Notes: generated by a model from the letters alone, not told the origin. A DNA stretch of 64,000 nt from Nocardioides sp. S-1144 (GCF_005954645.2 NZ_CP040695.2:3534001-3598000), one strand, 5' to 3'. Counted from the first letter of the stretch, positions 26,434 through 35,317 are shown. Made by a program: numbers and translations.

Positions 26434-27834
26434 ATGACGGGCGCGCCGCAGATCCCCGGCTACACCTTCCTCCAGCACCTGGGCACCGGCGGCTTCGCCG
26501 ACGTGTTCCTCTACGAGCAGCAGTGGCCCCAGCAGCGGGTGGCGGTCAAGGTCGTGCGGGCCGACGTGGCGCTGACGGCGCGCGAGAAGAGCCTGTTCAC
26601 CGCCGAGGCGAACGCGATGGCGACCCTCGCCGACCACCCCTACATCGTCTCGGTCATCACCGCCGGCACGACCGGCGACGCCCGGCCCTACCTGGTGATG
26701 CGCTACTGCCCGCCGCCCGACCTGGGGGTCCGGGTCCGGCAGGCCCCGATGTCGGTGGCCGACGCCGTCAGCACCGGCATCAAGCTGGCCAGCGCGGTCG
26801 AGACCGCCCACCGGGCCGGGATCGTGCACCGCGACATCAAGCCCAGCAACGTGCTGGTGACCAGCTACCACGAGCCGGCGCTCACCGACTTCGGCATCGC
26901 CGGCCACCTGGCCGACGTCGGCGGCGACGAGGAGGTGCGGATCTCCTACCCGTGGGCCCCGCCCGAGCTGCTCGACGCCCGCTCCAACGGGTCGGTGGCC
27001 TCCGACGTCTACTCGCTGGGCGCCACGATCTGGAACCTGCTGACCGGCCGCTCGCCGTTCGCGATCCTGCACGGCGACAACAGCCCGCGGGCGCTGTCGA
27101 CCCGGATCCTGCACACCCCCGCGCCGCCCACCGGCCGCCCCGACACGCCGGCCGCCCTCGAGGCGCTGCTCGCGCAGTGCCTGGCCAAGGTGCCCGAGCA
27201 CCGGCCCTCCTCGGCGCTCGACCTGGCGCGGTCGCTCCAGCGGATCGAGCAGCAGGCCGGCTACGCGCGGACCCCGGTCGCCGTCGAGGGCGACCGCCCG
27301 GCCGCGGCGGCCGGCCGCGCCGTCGCGCCCGGCGGCGACACCGACGCGACCTACGTCAAGCCGGTCACCGTCATCCCGGCGTCCGGTCCCCGCGCGGCGC
27401 GGATCGAGTCCGACAGCCGGGCCGCCGTCGACCCGGGACGCGGGTCGCGCGGGGCCGTGGTGTGGGGCGTCCTGGGAGTCCTGGTCGTGGCCGCGGTGGT
27501 CGCCGTCCTCGCCCTGCGCGGTGGCGGCGAGGAGGACCCCGCACCGGCCCTCGACCCGGGCACGCGGACGCCGGCACCGCTCGAGGCGGGCTCGCCGCAG
27601 CTGCCGCCCGACGTCACCGGGCAGCGGCAGGGCGCGCGGGTCACCTTCACCTGGCGGGCCCCCGACGAACCGCTGGCCGGCGACACCTGGGAGTGGCGGC
27701 GCACCGACTCCGGCGACGGCAACCGCACGACCGGGCGGCGCCTGACGCTCCGGTCGCCCGAGCGGTTGTGCGTGCAGGTGCGCCTGATCCGCGGGGCCGA
27801 CGCCTCGCCGTTCACCGAGCGCTGCGTCGACTGA
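26434..27834 (+). CDS. Transmembrane serine/threonine protein kinase (Pkn-type)
   Basis: The 466-residue Hanks-type kinase has a Gly loop LGTGGFADVF (16-25), the invariant Lys39 in VAVKVV, catalytic loop HRDIKPSN with Asp134, and DFG Asp152. An APE-like WAPPE follows. After a juxtamembrane linker there is one membrane helix (about 346-367, VVWGVLGVLVVAAVVAVLAL) and a ~100-residue extracellular tail with beta-strand pattern (VTFTWRAPDEP) and two Cys residues (CVQV, ERCVD). No PASTA repeats are present, so it is not PknB-like. The likely targets are the three FHA-linked proteins and WXG cassette of this locus, by position only. Confidence 0.93.
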   Translation: MTGAPQIPGYTFLQHLGTGGFADVFLYEQQWPQQRVAVKVVRADVALTAREKSLFTAEANAMATLADHPYIVSVITAGTTGDARPYLVMRYCPPPDLGVRVRQAPMSVADAVSTGIKLASAVETAHRAGIVHRDIKPSNVLVTSYHEPALTDFGIAGHLADVGGDEEVRISYPWAPPELLDARSNGSVASDVYSLGATIWNLLTGRSPFAILHGDNSPRALSTRILHTPAPPTGRPDTPAALEALLAQCLAKVPEHRPSSALDLARSLQRIEQQAGYARTPVAVEGDRPAAAAGRAVAPGGDTDATYVKPVTVIPASGPRAARIESDSRAAVDPGRGSRGAVVWGVLGVLVVAAVVAVLALRGGGEEDPAPALDPGTRTPAPLEAGSPQLPPDVTGQRQGARVTFTWRAPDEPLAGDTWEWRRTDSGDGNRTTGRRLTLRSPERLCVQVRLIRGADASPFTERCVD

Positions 27835-27926
27835 GCCCGGCCGCCGGCACGAAACGGAACTCTCCGCCGTCCGCGGTGGAGACGTCGCCGTCCCGCTGGT
27901 CCTAGCGTGCAGCCACGGGACGAGAC

Positions 27927-27962
27927 GGGTCCCGGCCCGGGTCCCGGCACAGGTCCTGGCAC
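27927..27962 (+). repeat. 12-bp imperfect triplicate upstream of WXG cassette
   Basis: Three consecutive 12-bp units (GGGTCCCGGCCC, GGGTCCCGGCAC, AGGTCCTGGCAC) lie in the 154-bp gap between the kinase stop and the WXG-type gene start. They are purely a sequence observation; they could be a binding site or a replication slip. Confidence 0.6.
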
Positions 27963-27988
27963 CGGACGGCGTGGGTGAGGAGAGGCCG

Positions 27989-28927
27989 ATGGTCGGACTG
28001 GTCGGCGCCGATGTCGAGGCGCTCGAACGACTCTCGGCCGACTTCGACGCCGGCGCGCACGAGCTGCGCGACCTGGCCGCGCGGCTCGCCGGCACGATCG
28101 ACGCCGCCCACGACTGGCAGGGCCCCGACGCCGAGCGCTGCAAGCACGAGTGGGGCACGTTCGCGCAGGAGCGGATGACGGGCGTCTCGGACGCCCTGGC
28201 CACCGCCGGCCGGCTGCTCGCCGAGAACGCCCGCGAGCAGGAGCGCGCGAGCGGCGCGGGCGTCGGCGGGGCCACGGCGGCCGGGTACGGCGTGCTGTCG
28301 TTCCTGCGCGACGCGATGGCCGTCAAGAGCTTCCTCACCGCGCCGCTGAAGCCGATCATGAAGGCCAAGGCGCTGCTCGACTTCGTAAGCCTCCTGCGCG
28401 CGGCCAACCTGGGCAGGCTCGCCGACTCCGCGCGGCTGGCCGAGGCGCTGGAGGTGTTCATGAACGGCAGCAGCACCGGCGGGCTCCTCGGCAGGCTCGG
28501 CCTGCCCGCCCTCGGCCGGCTGCTCGGCAAGGCGTTCCTCCCGGTCACGGCGGTCACCGGCGTCGTCGACGTCTTCACCGGTGGCGGCCACGACGGCTGG
28601 CGGGGCTGGGCCACGCGGGGCTTCGGGCTCGCCGGTGCCGCCGGCGCGGTCACGCTGATGGTCGGCGGGGCGGCGCTGGTCGCGACCGCCCCCGTGACCG
28701 CGGCCGTCGCGGCCGTGGCCGTCACGGCCTACGGGCTGTGGACGGCGGGCAGCTACGTCCACGACCACTGGGACACCTTCAAGGACAGCGCCGCCCGCGT
28801 CACCACGGCCGTCGGCGACGCCGCCGGCCGCGCGTGGGACGGCGTCACGAGTGGCTACCAGTCGGCGCTGGGGTGGGCCCACGGCCTGCTCGGCGGCGGC
28901 GCCCGACCGGCAGGAGCAGGGGCATGA
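27989..28927 (+). CDS. WXG100-like N-terminal domain fused to hydrophobic C-terminal domain
   Basis: The ~312-residue protein starts with a helical hairpin in which DWQGPDAERCKHEW (about residues 42-55) supplies the W-x-G turn of WXG100/ESAT-6-like proteins. The helices continue to about residue 90. A hydrophobic, Ala/Gly-rich domain with probable membrane-active helices follows (about 195-255, AGAAGAVTLMVGGAALVATAP), then a basic amphipathic tail. I chose ATG 27989 because GAGGAGAG lies just upstream; an earlier GTG at 27971 is possible. It overlaps the next gene by 4 bp (ATGA). It may be a T7SS-type substrate, but no secretion ATPase is in the window. Confidence 0.75.
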   Translation: MVGLVGADVEALERLSADFDAGAHELRDLAARLAGTIDAAHDWQGPDAERCKHEWGTFAQERMTGVSDALATAGRLLAENAREQERASGAGVGGATAAGYGVLSFLRDAMAVKSFLTAPLKPIMKAKALLDFVSLLRAANLGRLADSARLAEALEVFMNGSSTGGLLGRLGLPALGRLLGKAFLPVTAVTGVVDVFTGGGHDGWRGWATRGFGLAGAAGAVTLMVGGAALVATAPVTAAVAAVAVTAYGLWTAGSYVHDHWDTFKDSAARVTTAVGDAAGRAWDGVTSGYQSALGWAHGLLGGGARPAGAGA

Positions 28928-29748
28928 CGAGCACCACCCACGCGGCGAGCCAGGCGAGCGAGCCGAGCGAGGCGAGCGAGGCGGGGGGCGACGTCCAGAC
29001 GATCGCCCTGGAGATCCTCACCGACGAGGAGCTGTCGGTCCTGCTGCCCGACCAGGGGGTCGTGGTCACCCCCGTGCTGTCGGCGGTGCCGGCGGCCGAG
29101 CGCGACGCCGTCCGGCGCACCGCGTTCCGCGGCCTCGTCGCCCGGGGCATCGTCGACCCGCCCGGCCAGGAGGCGGTGACCGCGGCGCTCGGCGCCCCGG
29201 CCGCCGTCGGCGACGTCGCGCTCGACCTGAGGGTCCGCAACGACGTCCTGTCGGCGCTGACGCTGCGGCAGAGCGCGTCGGCCGTCGTCGCGGTCGGCCG
29301 CACGACGTCCTCGGACCAGGACTTCTGGTACGCCCACGTCGTCGAGGACGTCGTCCTGCTCGAGGAGGTCGGCTCCGACGGCCTGCACCGCTTCGCCCTG
29401 GGTCACGCCCGCGACCTCGCGGCGCTGCTGCTCGGCGCCGTCGTCCACCCGGAGGCGAGCGACGGCACCGGCGAGGACGTCGAGCTCGCCGTCGCGCCCG
29501 ACTCGGAGGCGCCGTCCGAGCTCGTCGAACGGCTCGGCCAGGCCTACCTGCGCGCCGACGTCCTGGTGGTGCGGCGCGAGGAGGGCGCAGCGCTCGAGCG
29601 CCCCGACCTCACCGGGCTCTTCACCGGTCCGCGGGGCTCGTGGTCGATCCTGGCCCGGCCCGGCTCCCAGCGTGCCTGGGCCCACGCCGAGACCCTCGAC
29701 TCGGTGCGGACGCGGGTGGCGGCCCTGGCGGCGGGGGCGCGGTCGTGA
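28924..29748 (+). CDS. Hypothetical protein of WXG cassette (possible substrate-handling partner)
   Basis: The 274-residue protein has a Ser/Ala/Glu-rich N-terminus (residues 1-22), then a mixed alpha/beta protein without signal peptide or membrane helix (ALEILTDEELSVLLPDQG, then DFWYAHVVEDVVLLEEVGSDGLHRF). Size, position between two WXG-type genes and the opening helix-strand pattern recall EspG-like chaperones of ESX systems. I see no motif that proves this, and treat it as a guess. It is joined by 4-bp overlaps at both ends (ATGA upstream, GTGA downstream), so the three genes are translationally coupled. Confidence 0.7.
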   Translation: MTSTTHAASQASEPSEASEAGGDVQTIALEILTDEELSVLLPDQGVVVTPVLSAVPAAERDAVRRTAFRGLVARGIVDPPGQEAVTAALGAPAAVGDVALDLRVRNDVLSALTLRQSASAVVAVGRTTSSDQDFWYAHVVEDVVLLEEVGSDGLHRFALGHARDLAALLLGAVVHPEASDGTGEDVELAVAPDSEAPSELVERLGQAYLRADVLVVRREEGAALERPDLTGLFTGPRGSWSILARPGSQRAWAHAETLDSVRTRVAALAAGARS

Positions 29749-30005
29749 TCCGCGGGATGGACACCGAGCGGGTCCAGGACCTCGCCCGGCAGATGGCCGA
29801 GGTGGCCGACCGCGTGCGCGCGATCGAGACCCGCCTGAGCGCCCAGCTCGCGGCCACCGAGTGGGTCGGCAGCGACCGCACCCGCTTCGAGGCCGACTGG
29901 ACCGCCCAGCACGTCGTCGCGCTGCGCCAGGCGGCCGACGTCCTCGACGAGGCCGCGCACGTCGCCGCCGACAACGTCCGCGAGCAGGAGGGGGCGTCGG
30001 CCTGA
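29745..30005 (+). CDS. WXG100 family protein (ESAT-6-like)
   Basis: An 86-residue all-helical protein with the WVGSDRTRFEADW turn (W-x-G, about residues 42-54) between two amphipathic helices, the defining feature of WXG100 proteins. Such proteins are exported as dimers by type VII systems. The GTG start overlaps the preceding stop by 4 bp; an ATG four codons in is an alternative. No YxxxD/E secretion tail is evident near the C-terminus. It ends the plus-strand arm and faces map across a repeat/terminator. Confidence 0.85.
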   Translation: MIRGMDTERVQDLARQMAEVADRVRAIETRLSAQLAATEWVGSDRTRFEADWTAQHVVALRQAADVLDEAAHVAADNVREQEGASA

Positions 30006-30010
30006 CCCGC

Positions 30011-30120
30011 GACTCGGCGCGAAGGTGAACTGGGACGACGTCGAGTCGGCGCGGAGGTGAAGTCGGACGACGTCGAGTCGGCGCAAAGGTGAAGTCGGAC
30101 GACGTCGAGTCGGCGCGAAC
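30011..30120. repeat. 32-bp tandem repeat, four copies
   Basis: The core GAGTCGGCGC (first copy GACTCGGCGC) recurs at 30011, 30043, 30075 and 30107, an exact 32-bp period, with the flank GAGGTGAAGTCGGACGACGTC or close variants between. The units lie between convergent WXG100 and map genes and are non-coding. The last copy forms one arm of a terminator-like hairpin. Confidence 0.88.
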
Positions 30121-30141
30121 GCTCAACCCGAGCGCCGACTC
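30107..30141. terminator. Bidirectional terminator-like hairpin between WXG100 gene and map
   Basis: GAGTCGGCGC (30107-30116) pairs perfectly with GCGCCGACTC (30132-30141) around a 15-nt loop. It sits between two convergent stop codons, with no T run, as is common in GC-rich actinobacteria. Confidence 0.55.
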
Positions 30142-30149
30142 GGCGAGGA

Positions 30150-30968
30150 TCAGTCGCCGCCGTAGGGGACGCCGAGGGCCTCGAGTCGGGCGCGGCCGCC
30201 GTCGAGGGCGGTGAGCACCCAGGCGCCGTCGGGGGTGAGGGTGAAGGTGTGCTCGTAGTGCGCCGCCCAGGAGCCGTCGTGGCTCACGACGGTCCAGTCG
30301 TCCTCGAGGACGTCGGTCTCGGCGGAGCCCAGGGTGACCATCGGCTCGACGGCGAGGGCCAGGCCCTCCACCAGGCGCGGGCCGCGGCCCGGCTTGCCGA
30401 GGTTGGGGACGTCGGGCGGCAGGTGCATCTCGGAGCCGATGCCGTGGCCGGTGTAGTCCTCGAGGATGCCGTAGTCGCCGCGCGAGCGGACCAGCGTCTC
30501 GACGGCGTGCGAGATGTCGGTGACGCGACCACCCAGGCGCGCCGCGCCGATGCCGGCCCAGAGGGCGTCCTCGGTGACGGCCATCAGCCCGCGCACCTCC
30601 TCGGAGACCTCGCCCAGCGCGACGGTGGTGGCGGCGTCGCCGTGCCAGCCCTCGACGATCGCGCCGCAGTCGATCGAGACCAGGTCGCCCTCGGCCAGGA
30701 CCCGGCTGCCCGGGATGCCGTGCACGACCTCGTCGTTGACCGAGACGCAGAGCGAGCCGGTGAACCCGTGGTAGCCGAGGAAGGACGGCGTGGCGCCCAG
30801 CCCGCGGATGTGCGCCTCCGCGGCGGCGTTGAGCTCGCCGGTGGTCAGGCCCGGCCGGGCCAGGTCGGTGACCAGCTCCAGGGTGCGGGCGACGACCAGC
30901 CCGGCGCGGCGCATCGCCGCGATCTGCTCCGGCGTCTTGATCTCGACGCCGCGGTCCCGCCAGCCCAT
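30150..30968 (-). CDS. map: Methionine aminopeptidase type I
   Basis: The 272-residue Map removes the initiator Met from new proteins. The five metal ligands are in family context: SIDCGAIVEGWHGDAATT (two Asp), GHGIGSEMH (His), EPMVTLG (Glu) and YEHTFTLT (Glu). Length includes a short N-terminal extension. It lies downstream of secY-adk, separated from adk by 67 bp. The usual next genes infA-rpmJ-rpsM are not here; map instead converges on the WXG cassette. Confidence 0.96.
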   Translation of the reverse strand: MGWRDRGVEIKTPEQIAAMRRAGLVVARTLELVTDLARPGLTTGELNAAAEAHIRGLGATPSFLGYHGFTGSLCVSVNDEVVHGIPGSRVLAEGDLVSIDCGAIVEGWHGDAATTVALGEVSEEVRGLMAVTEDALWAGIGAARLGGRVTDISHAVETLVRSRGDYGILEDYTGHGIGSEMHLPPDVPNLGKPGRGPRLVEGLALAVEPMVTLGSAETDVLEDDWTVVSHDGSWAAHYEHTFTLTPDGAWVLTALDGGRARLEALGVPYGGD

Positions 30969-31035
30969 CGTCTACCTTTCCGACGTCACCTGCCGGGTCG
31001 CGACGACGTCGCGACCGCGGTGGGGCAGGAGTCGC

Positions 31036-31611
31036 TCAGCTCTCGGGGATGATGTCGAGGGCCGCGAAGATGCGCTGCGTGACCTCGTCGACCGTGCCCA
31101 TGCCGTCGACCTCGACCAGGAGCCCGCGCGAGCGGTACAGCTCGATCAGCGGCTCGGTCTCGGTGGTGTAGAGGTCCTGGCGCTTGCGGATGACCTCCTC
31201 GGTGTCGTCGGCGCGACCGCCGGTCGTGGCGCGCTGCAGCAGCCGCGCGACCAGCTCGTCGGGGTCGACGGTGAGCACGACGGCGGCGTCGAGCTTGTGC
31301 CCGGTGAAGGCGATCATGCCGTCGAGCTCGTCGACCTGCGCCGTGGTGCGCGGGTAGCCGTCGAGGAGGAAGCCCGGCTTCGCGTCGGGCTCGTCGATCC
31401 GGTTGCGGACCATCAGGTTGGTGACCTCGTCGGGGACGTAGTCGCCGGCGTCCATGTAGCGCTTCGCCTCGATGCCGAGCTCGGTGCCGGCACTGACGTT
31501 GGCGCGGAAGATGTCGCCGGTCGAGATCGCCGGGATGCCGAAGTGGTCGGCGATCGAGGTCGCCTGCGTGCCCTTGCCCGCGCCGGGCGGGCCCATCAAG
31601 ATCAGACGCAT
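31036..31611 (-). CDS. adk: Adenylate kinase
   Basis: The 191-residue short-form adenylate kinase interconverts ATP + AMP and 2 ADP. It has the P-loop GPPGAGKGT at residues 7-15, STGDIFR for AMP binding, LLDGYPRTTAQ, and a short LID without zinc Cys (TTGGRADDTEEVI). The start ATG overlaps the secY stop by one base (TGATG), which supports the chosen start. Confidence 0.96.
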   Translation of the reverse strand: MRLILMGPPGAGKGTQATSIADHFGIPAISTGDIFRANVSAGTELGIEAKRYMDAGDYVPDEVTNLMVRNRIDEPDAKPGFLLDGYPRTTAQVDELDGMIAFTGHKLDAAVVLTVDPDELVARLLQRATTGGRADDTEEVIRKRQDLYTTETEPLIELYRSRGLLVEVDGMGTVDEVTQRIFAALDIIPES

Positions 31612-32912
31612 CAGCGCAGGAATCCTTCGTAGTTGCGCTGCTGGAGCTGGCTCTCGATCTGCTTCACGGTGTCGAGCGCCACGCCGACCATGATGAGGAT
31701 CGAGGTACCGCCGAACGGGAAGTTCTGGTTGGCATCGATCAGCACCAGCGCGATCAGCGGGATGAGCGAGATGATGCCGAGGTAGAGCGCTCCGGGCAGC
31801 GTGATGCGGGACAGGACGTAGGACAGGTAGTCCTCGGTCGGCTTGCCCGCCCGGATCCCGGGGATGAAGCCGCCGTACTTCTTCATGTTGTCGGCAACCT
31901 CGGTCGGGTTGAAGGTGATCGACACGTAGAAGTAGGTGAAGAAGATGATCAGGGCGAAGTACGTCGCCATGTAGAACGGGTGGTCGCCGGCCACGAAGTG
32001 GTCGTTGATCCAGCCGACCCAGCCCGCGGGGTTGGTGTTGTTCTGCTGGAACTGCACGGCCATGGCCGGCAGGTAGAGCAGCGAGGAGGCGAAGATGACC
32101 GGGATGATGCCGGCCTGGTTCACCTTGAGCGGGATGTAGGTCGAGGACCCGCCGAACATCTTGCGCCCGACCATGCGTCGCGCGTACTGGACCGGGATCC
32201 GGCGCTGGGCCTGCTCGATGAAGATGACCGCGGCGACGATGACCATGCCGATGGCGATGACGACGCCGAAGGTCCACCAGCCCTGGGTCTTGCCGACCTG
32301 CCAGAGCGCGACCGGGAAGGTCGCGACGACCTGGGTGAAGATGAGGATCGACATGCCGTTGCCGATGCCGCGCTCGGTGATCTGCTCGCCGAGCCACATG
32401 ATCACCGCGGTGCCGGCGGTCATGGTGACGACCATGACGATGAACGTCGAGAGGCTGTTGCTGTGCAGCAGCGGCAGCTCGCACTGCAGCAGGCTGCCCG
32501 ACCGGGCCAGCGCGACGATGCCGGTGGCCTGGAGGACCGCGAGGCCCAGCGTCAGGTACCGGGTGTACTGGGTGATCTTGCCCTGACCCGACTGGCCCTC
32601 CTTCTTGAGCGCCTCGAGCCGTGGGATGACCACGACGAGCAGCTGCAAGATGATGCTGGCGGTGATGTAGGGCATGATCCCGAGCGCGAAGACCGTCAGC
32701 TGGAGCAACGCTCCACCTGAGAACAGGTTGATGAGCGTGTACACGCCCTCGTTGTTGGCCTGGTCTCCGAGGCACTGCTGGACGTTGCCCACGTTCACCC
32801 CGGGTGCGGGGATCTGCGAGCCGGCCCGGAAGACGACGATGATCGCCAGGACGAACAACAGTTTCTTGCGCAGGTCCGGGGTACGGAAGGCGTTCACGAA
32901 CGCGGCGAGCAC
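31611..32912 (-). CDS. secY: Preprotein translocase subunit SecY
   Basis: The 433-residue channel protein of the Sec translocon shows ten hydrophobic helices. The plug/TM2 region GVYTLINLFSGGALLQLTVFALGIMPYITASII is recognisable by its key residues, and the basic cytosolic loop ...GRKMFGGSSTYIPLKVNQAG is also present. GTG 32912 is chosen because it follows AGAGGAA and yields the normal start LAAFVNAFRTPDLRKKLL; the extension upstream is not SecY-like. It is separated from rplO by a strong hairpin, so it may have its own promoter or depend on partial read-through. Confidence 0.96.
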   Translation of the reverse strand: MLAAFVNAFRTPDLRKKLLFVLAIIVVFRAGSQIPAPGVNVGNVQQCLGDQANNEGVYTLINLFSGGALLQLTVFALGIMPYITASIILQLLVVVIPRLEALKKEGQSGQGKITQYTRYLTLGLAVLQATGIVALARSGSLLQCELPLLHSNSLSTFIVMVVTMTAGTAVIMWLGEQITERGIGNGMSILIFTQVVATFPVALWQVGKTQGWWTFGVVIAIGMVIVAAVIFIEQAQRRIPVQYARRMVGRKMFGGSSTYIPLKVNQAGIIPVIFASSLLYLPAMAVQFQQNNTNPAGWVGWINDHFVAGDHPFYMATYFALIIFFTYFYVSITFNPTEVADNMKKYGGFIPGIRAGKPTEDYLSYVLSRITLPGALYLGIISLIPLIALVLIDANQNFPFGGTSILIMVGVALDTVKQIESQLQQRNYEGFLR

Positions 32913-33002
32913 GTTTCCTCTTTCTCCAGCAGATGAGGGCCCGGACCCGACGGCTCCGGTGATGGAGCACGATCGCTGGGCCCGGGGAAGCCTAACAGGC
33001 AC

Positions 33003-33037
33003 GTCAGGGGCGCCCCTACGTGAGGGACGCCCCTGAC
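33003..33037 (-). terminator. Hairpin between rplO and secY
   Basis: GTCAGGGGCG (33003-33012) pairs perfectly with CGCCCCTGAC (33028-33037), and an inner CCCT/AGGG pair extends the stem. It lies 18 bp past the rplO stop and about 90 bp before the secY start, so it likely ends or attenuates the spc transcript ahead of secY-adk-map. No T run follows. Confidence 0.6.
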
Positions 33038-33054
33038 CAAGCCGTGTGAGTTGT

Positions 33055-33495
33055 TCAGGCCACGGTGACCGAGCCGCCAGCGGCCTCGATCTTCTCCTTG
33101 GCCGAGGCCGAGAAGGCCTGGGCGGTGACCGAGACCTTGACGGTCAGGTCGCCCTGACCGAGGACCTTGACCGGCAGACCCTTGCGGACCGCGCCGCGCT
33201 CCACGAGCGAGGCGACGTCGATGTCGCCACCCTCGGGGTAGAGCGAGCTGATCCGGTCGAGGTTGACGACCTGGAACTCGACCTTGAAGGGGTTGCGGAA
33301 CCCCTTCAGCTTGGGCAGCCGCATGTGGATGGGCATCTGGCCACCCTCGAACGCGACCGGCACCTGGTAGCGGGCCTTGGTGCCCTTGGTACCGCGACCG
33401 GAGGTCTTGCCCTTGGAGCCCTCACCGCGTCCGACGCGGGTCTTGGCCTTCTTGGCGCCCGGAGCCGGGCGCAGGTGGTGCAGCTTGAGCGTCAT
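33055..33495 (-). CDS. rplO: 50S ribosomal protein L15
   Basis: The 146-residue L15 has the typical start [20 protein letters not shown], the Gly/Lys-rich [17 protein letters not shown] and the C-terminal [19 protein letters not shown]. It is the last gene of the spc block here, one base after rpmD, and is followed by a hairpin. L15 binds 23S rRNA late in 50S assembly. Confidence 0.97.
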   Translation of the reverse strand: MTLKLHHLRPAPGAKKAKTRVGRGEGSKGKTSGRGTKGTKARYQVPVAFEGGQMPIHMRLPKLKGFRNPFKVEFQVVNLDRISSLYPEGGDIDVASLVERGAVRKGLPVKVLGQGDLTVKVSVTAQAFSASAKEKIEAAGGSVTVA

Positions 33496-33496
33496 G

Positions 33497-33678
33497 TCAC
33501 TCGACCTCCTCGACCGTCACCAGGTGACGGACGGTGTGGACCATGCCCCGGATCTCCGGACGGTCCTCCTTGACGACCACGTCACCGATGCGCTTGAGGC
33601 CCAGCGAGCGAACGGTCTCGCGCTGGTTGGCCTTGCACCCGATGGTGGACTTGTTCTGCTGGATCTTGAGCTGCGCCA

Positions 33679-33679
<1 letters not shown>
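33497..33679 (-). CDS. rpmD: 50S ribosomal protein L30
   Basis: The 60-residue L30 ([20 protein letters not shown], then [16 protein letters not shown]) has standard bacterial length. Its ATG shares one base with the rpsE stop (TGATG), which fixes the start. Order rpsE-rpmD-rplO is universal in spc operons. Confidence 0.97.
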
Positions 33680-34316
<637 letters not shown>

Positions 34317-34349
34317 GAGTCTCTACTCCCTGTAGGTGTTGGTCGCTGG

Positions 34350-34733
34350 CTAGAACGTGAGTCCGCCGGAGCGGGCCCCGTCAGCCAGGGCCGCGATCCG
34401 GCCGTGGTACTTGTTGCCGGCGCGGTCGAAGACCACGGCGTCGACGCCCTGGGCCTTGGCGCGCTCGGCCACGAGCTCACCGACCCGGGTCGCCTTGGCG
34501 GTCTTGTCGCCGTCGAGGGACCGGAGGTCGGCCTCCATGGTGGAGGCGGACACGAGGGTCTTGCCCACCAGGTCGTCGACGACCTGGACGGTGATGTGCT
34601 TGGTCGAACGCGTCACGACCAGGCGCGGGCGCTCGTCGGTGCCGCTGATCCGCTTGCGACCGCGGACCTGACGCTTGAGCCGCGACTGCAGCCGCTTGGA
34701 GGCGTGCTTCTGCTGCTTGATCTTGATGGCCAT
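34350..34733 (-). CDS. rplR: 50S ribosomal protein L18
   Basis: The 127-residue L18 has a basic N-terminus ([24 protein letters not shown]), [24 protein letters not shown] and the C-terminal [24 protein letters not shown]. It binds 5S rRNA. It lies 3 bp after rplF and 33 bp before rpsE in the spc order. Confidence 0.97.
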   Translation of the reverse strand: MAIKIKQQKHASKRLQSRLKRQVRGRKRISGTDERPRLVVTRSTKHITVQVVDDLVGKTLVSASTMEADLRSLDGDKTAKATRVGELVAERAKAQGVDAVVFDRAGNKYHGRIAALADGARSGGLTF

Positions 34734-34736
34734 GTG

Positions 34737-35279
34737 CTACTTACCAGCCTTTCCGACCTTGCGGCGGATGTGCTCGCCGGAGTACCGGACACCCTTGCCC
34801 TTGTAGGGCTCGGGCTTGCGAAGCTTGCGGATGTTGGCGGCGATCTCGCCGACCAGCTGCTTGTCGATGCCCACCACGCCGAGCTTGGTGGGGCTCTCGA
34901 CGGTGAAGGTGATGCCCTCGGGGGCGTCGAAGATGATCGGGTGCGAGTAGCCGAGCTGGAACTCCAGCTGGGTCGGGCCCTTCGACAGGACGCGGTAGCC
35001 GACGCCGACGATCTCGAGCTTCTTCTCGTAGCCGTCGGTGACGCCCACGACCATGTTGTTGACCAGCGTGCGGGTCAGGCCGTGGAGGGACTTGCTGATG
35101 CGCTCGTCGTCGGGGCGCTTGACGTCGAGGACGCCGTCGTCACCCTTCTCGACCACGATCGGTGCGGCGACGGTGTGCGACAGGGTGCCCTTGGGGCCCT
35201 TGACGGTCACGAGCGGGCCGTTGATAGCCACGTCGACACCGGACGGGACCGCGACGGGGAGCTTGCCAATACGCGACAT
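34737..35279 (-). CDS. rplF: 50S ribosomal protein L6
   Basis: The 180-residue L6 shows [46 protein letters not shown] and the C-terminal [21 protein letters not shown], the conserved 23S rRNA-binding signature. Length is standard. AAAGGAGAA lies just upstream of the start. Confidence 0.97.
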   Translation of the reverse strand: MSRIGKLPVAVPSGVDVAINGPLVTVKGPKGTLSHTVAAPIVVEKGDDGVLDVKRPDDERISKSLHGLTRTLVNNMVVGVTDGYEKKLEIVGVGYRVLSKGPTQLEFQLGYSHPIIFDAPEGITFTVESPTKLGVVGIDKQLVGEIAANIRKLRKPEPYKGKGVRYSGEHIRRKVGKAGK

Positions 35280-35317
35280 GCTGTTCGTTCTCCTTTTCGG
35301 TCAGTCGTTGGTGCCGG

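Noticed and set aside
27989..30005. Complete type VII secretion system
   Set aside because: No EccB, EccC, EccD, EccE or mycosin gene is visible anywhere in the window.
30011..30120. CRISPR array or coding repeat at the 32-bp repeats
   Set aside because: Sequence between cores is repeated too, so there are no spacers; open frames through it have no support.
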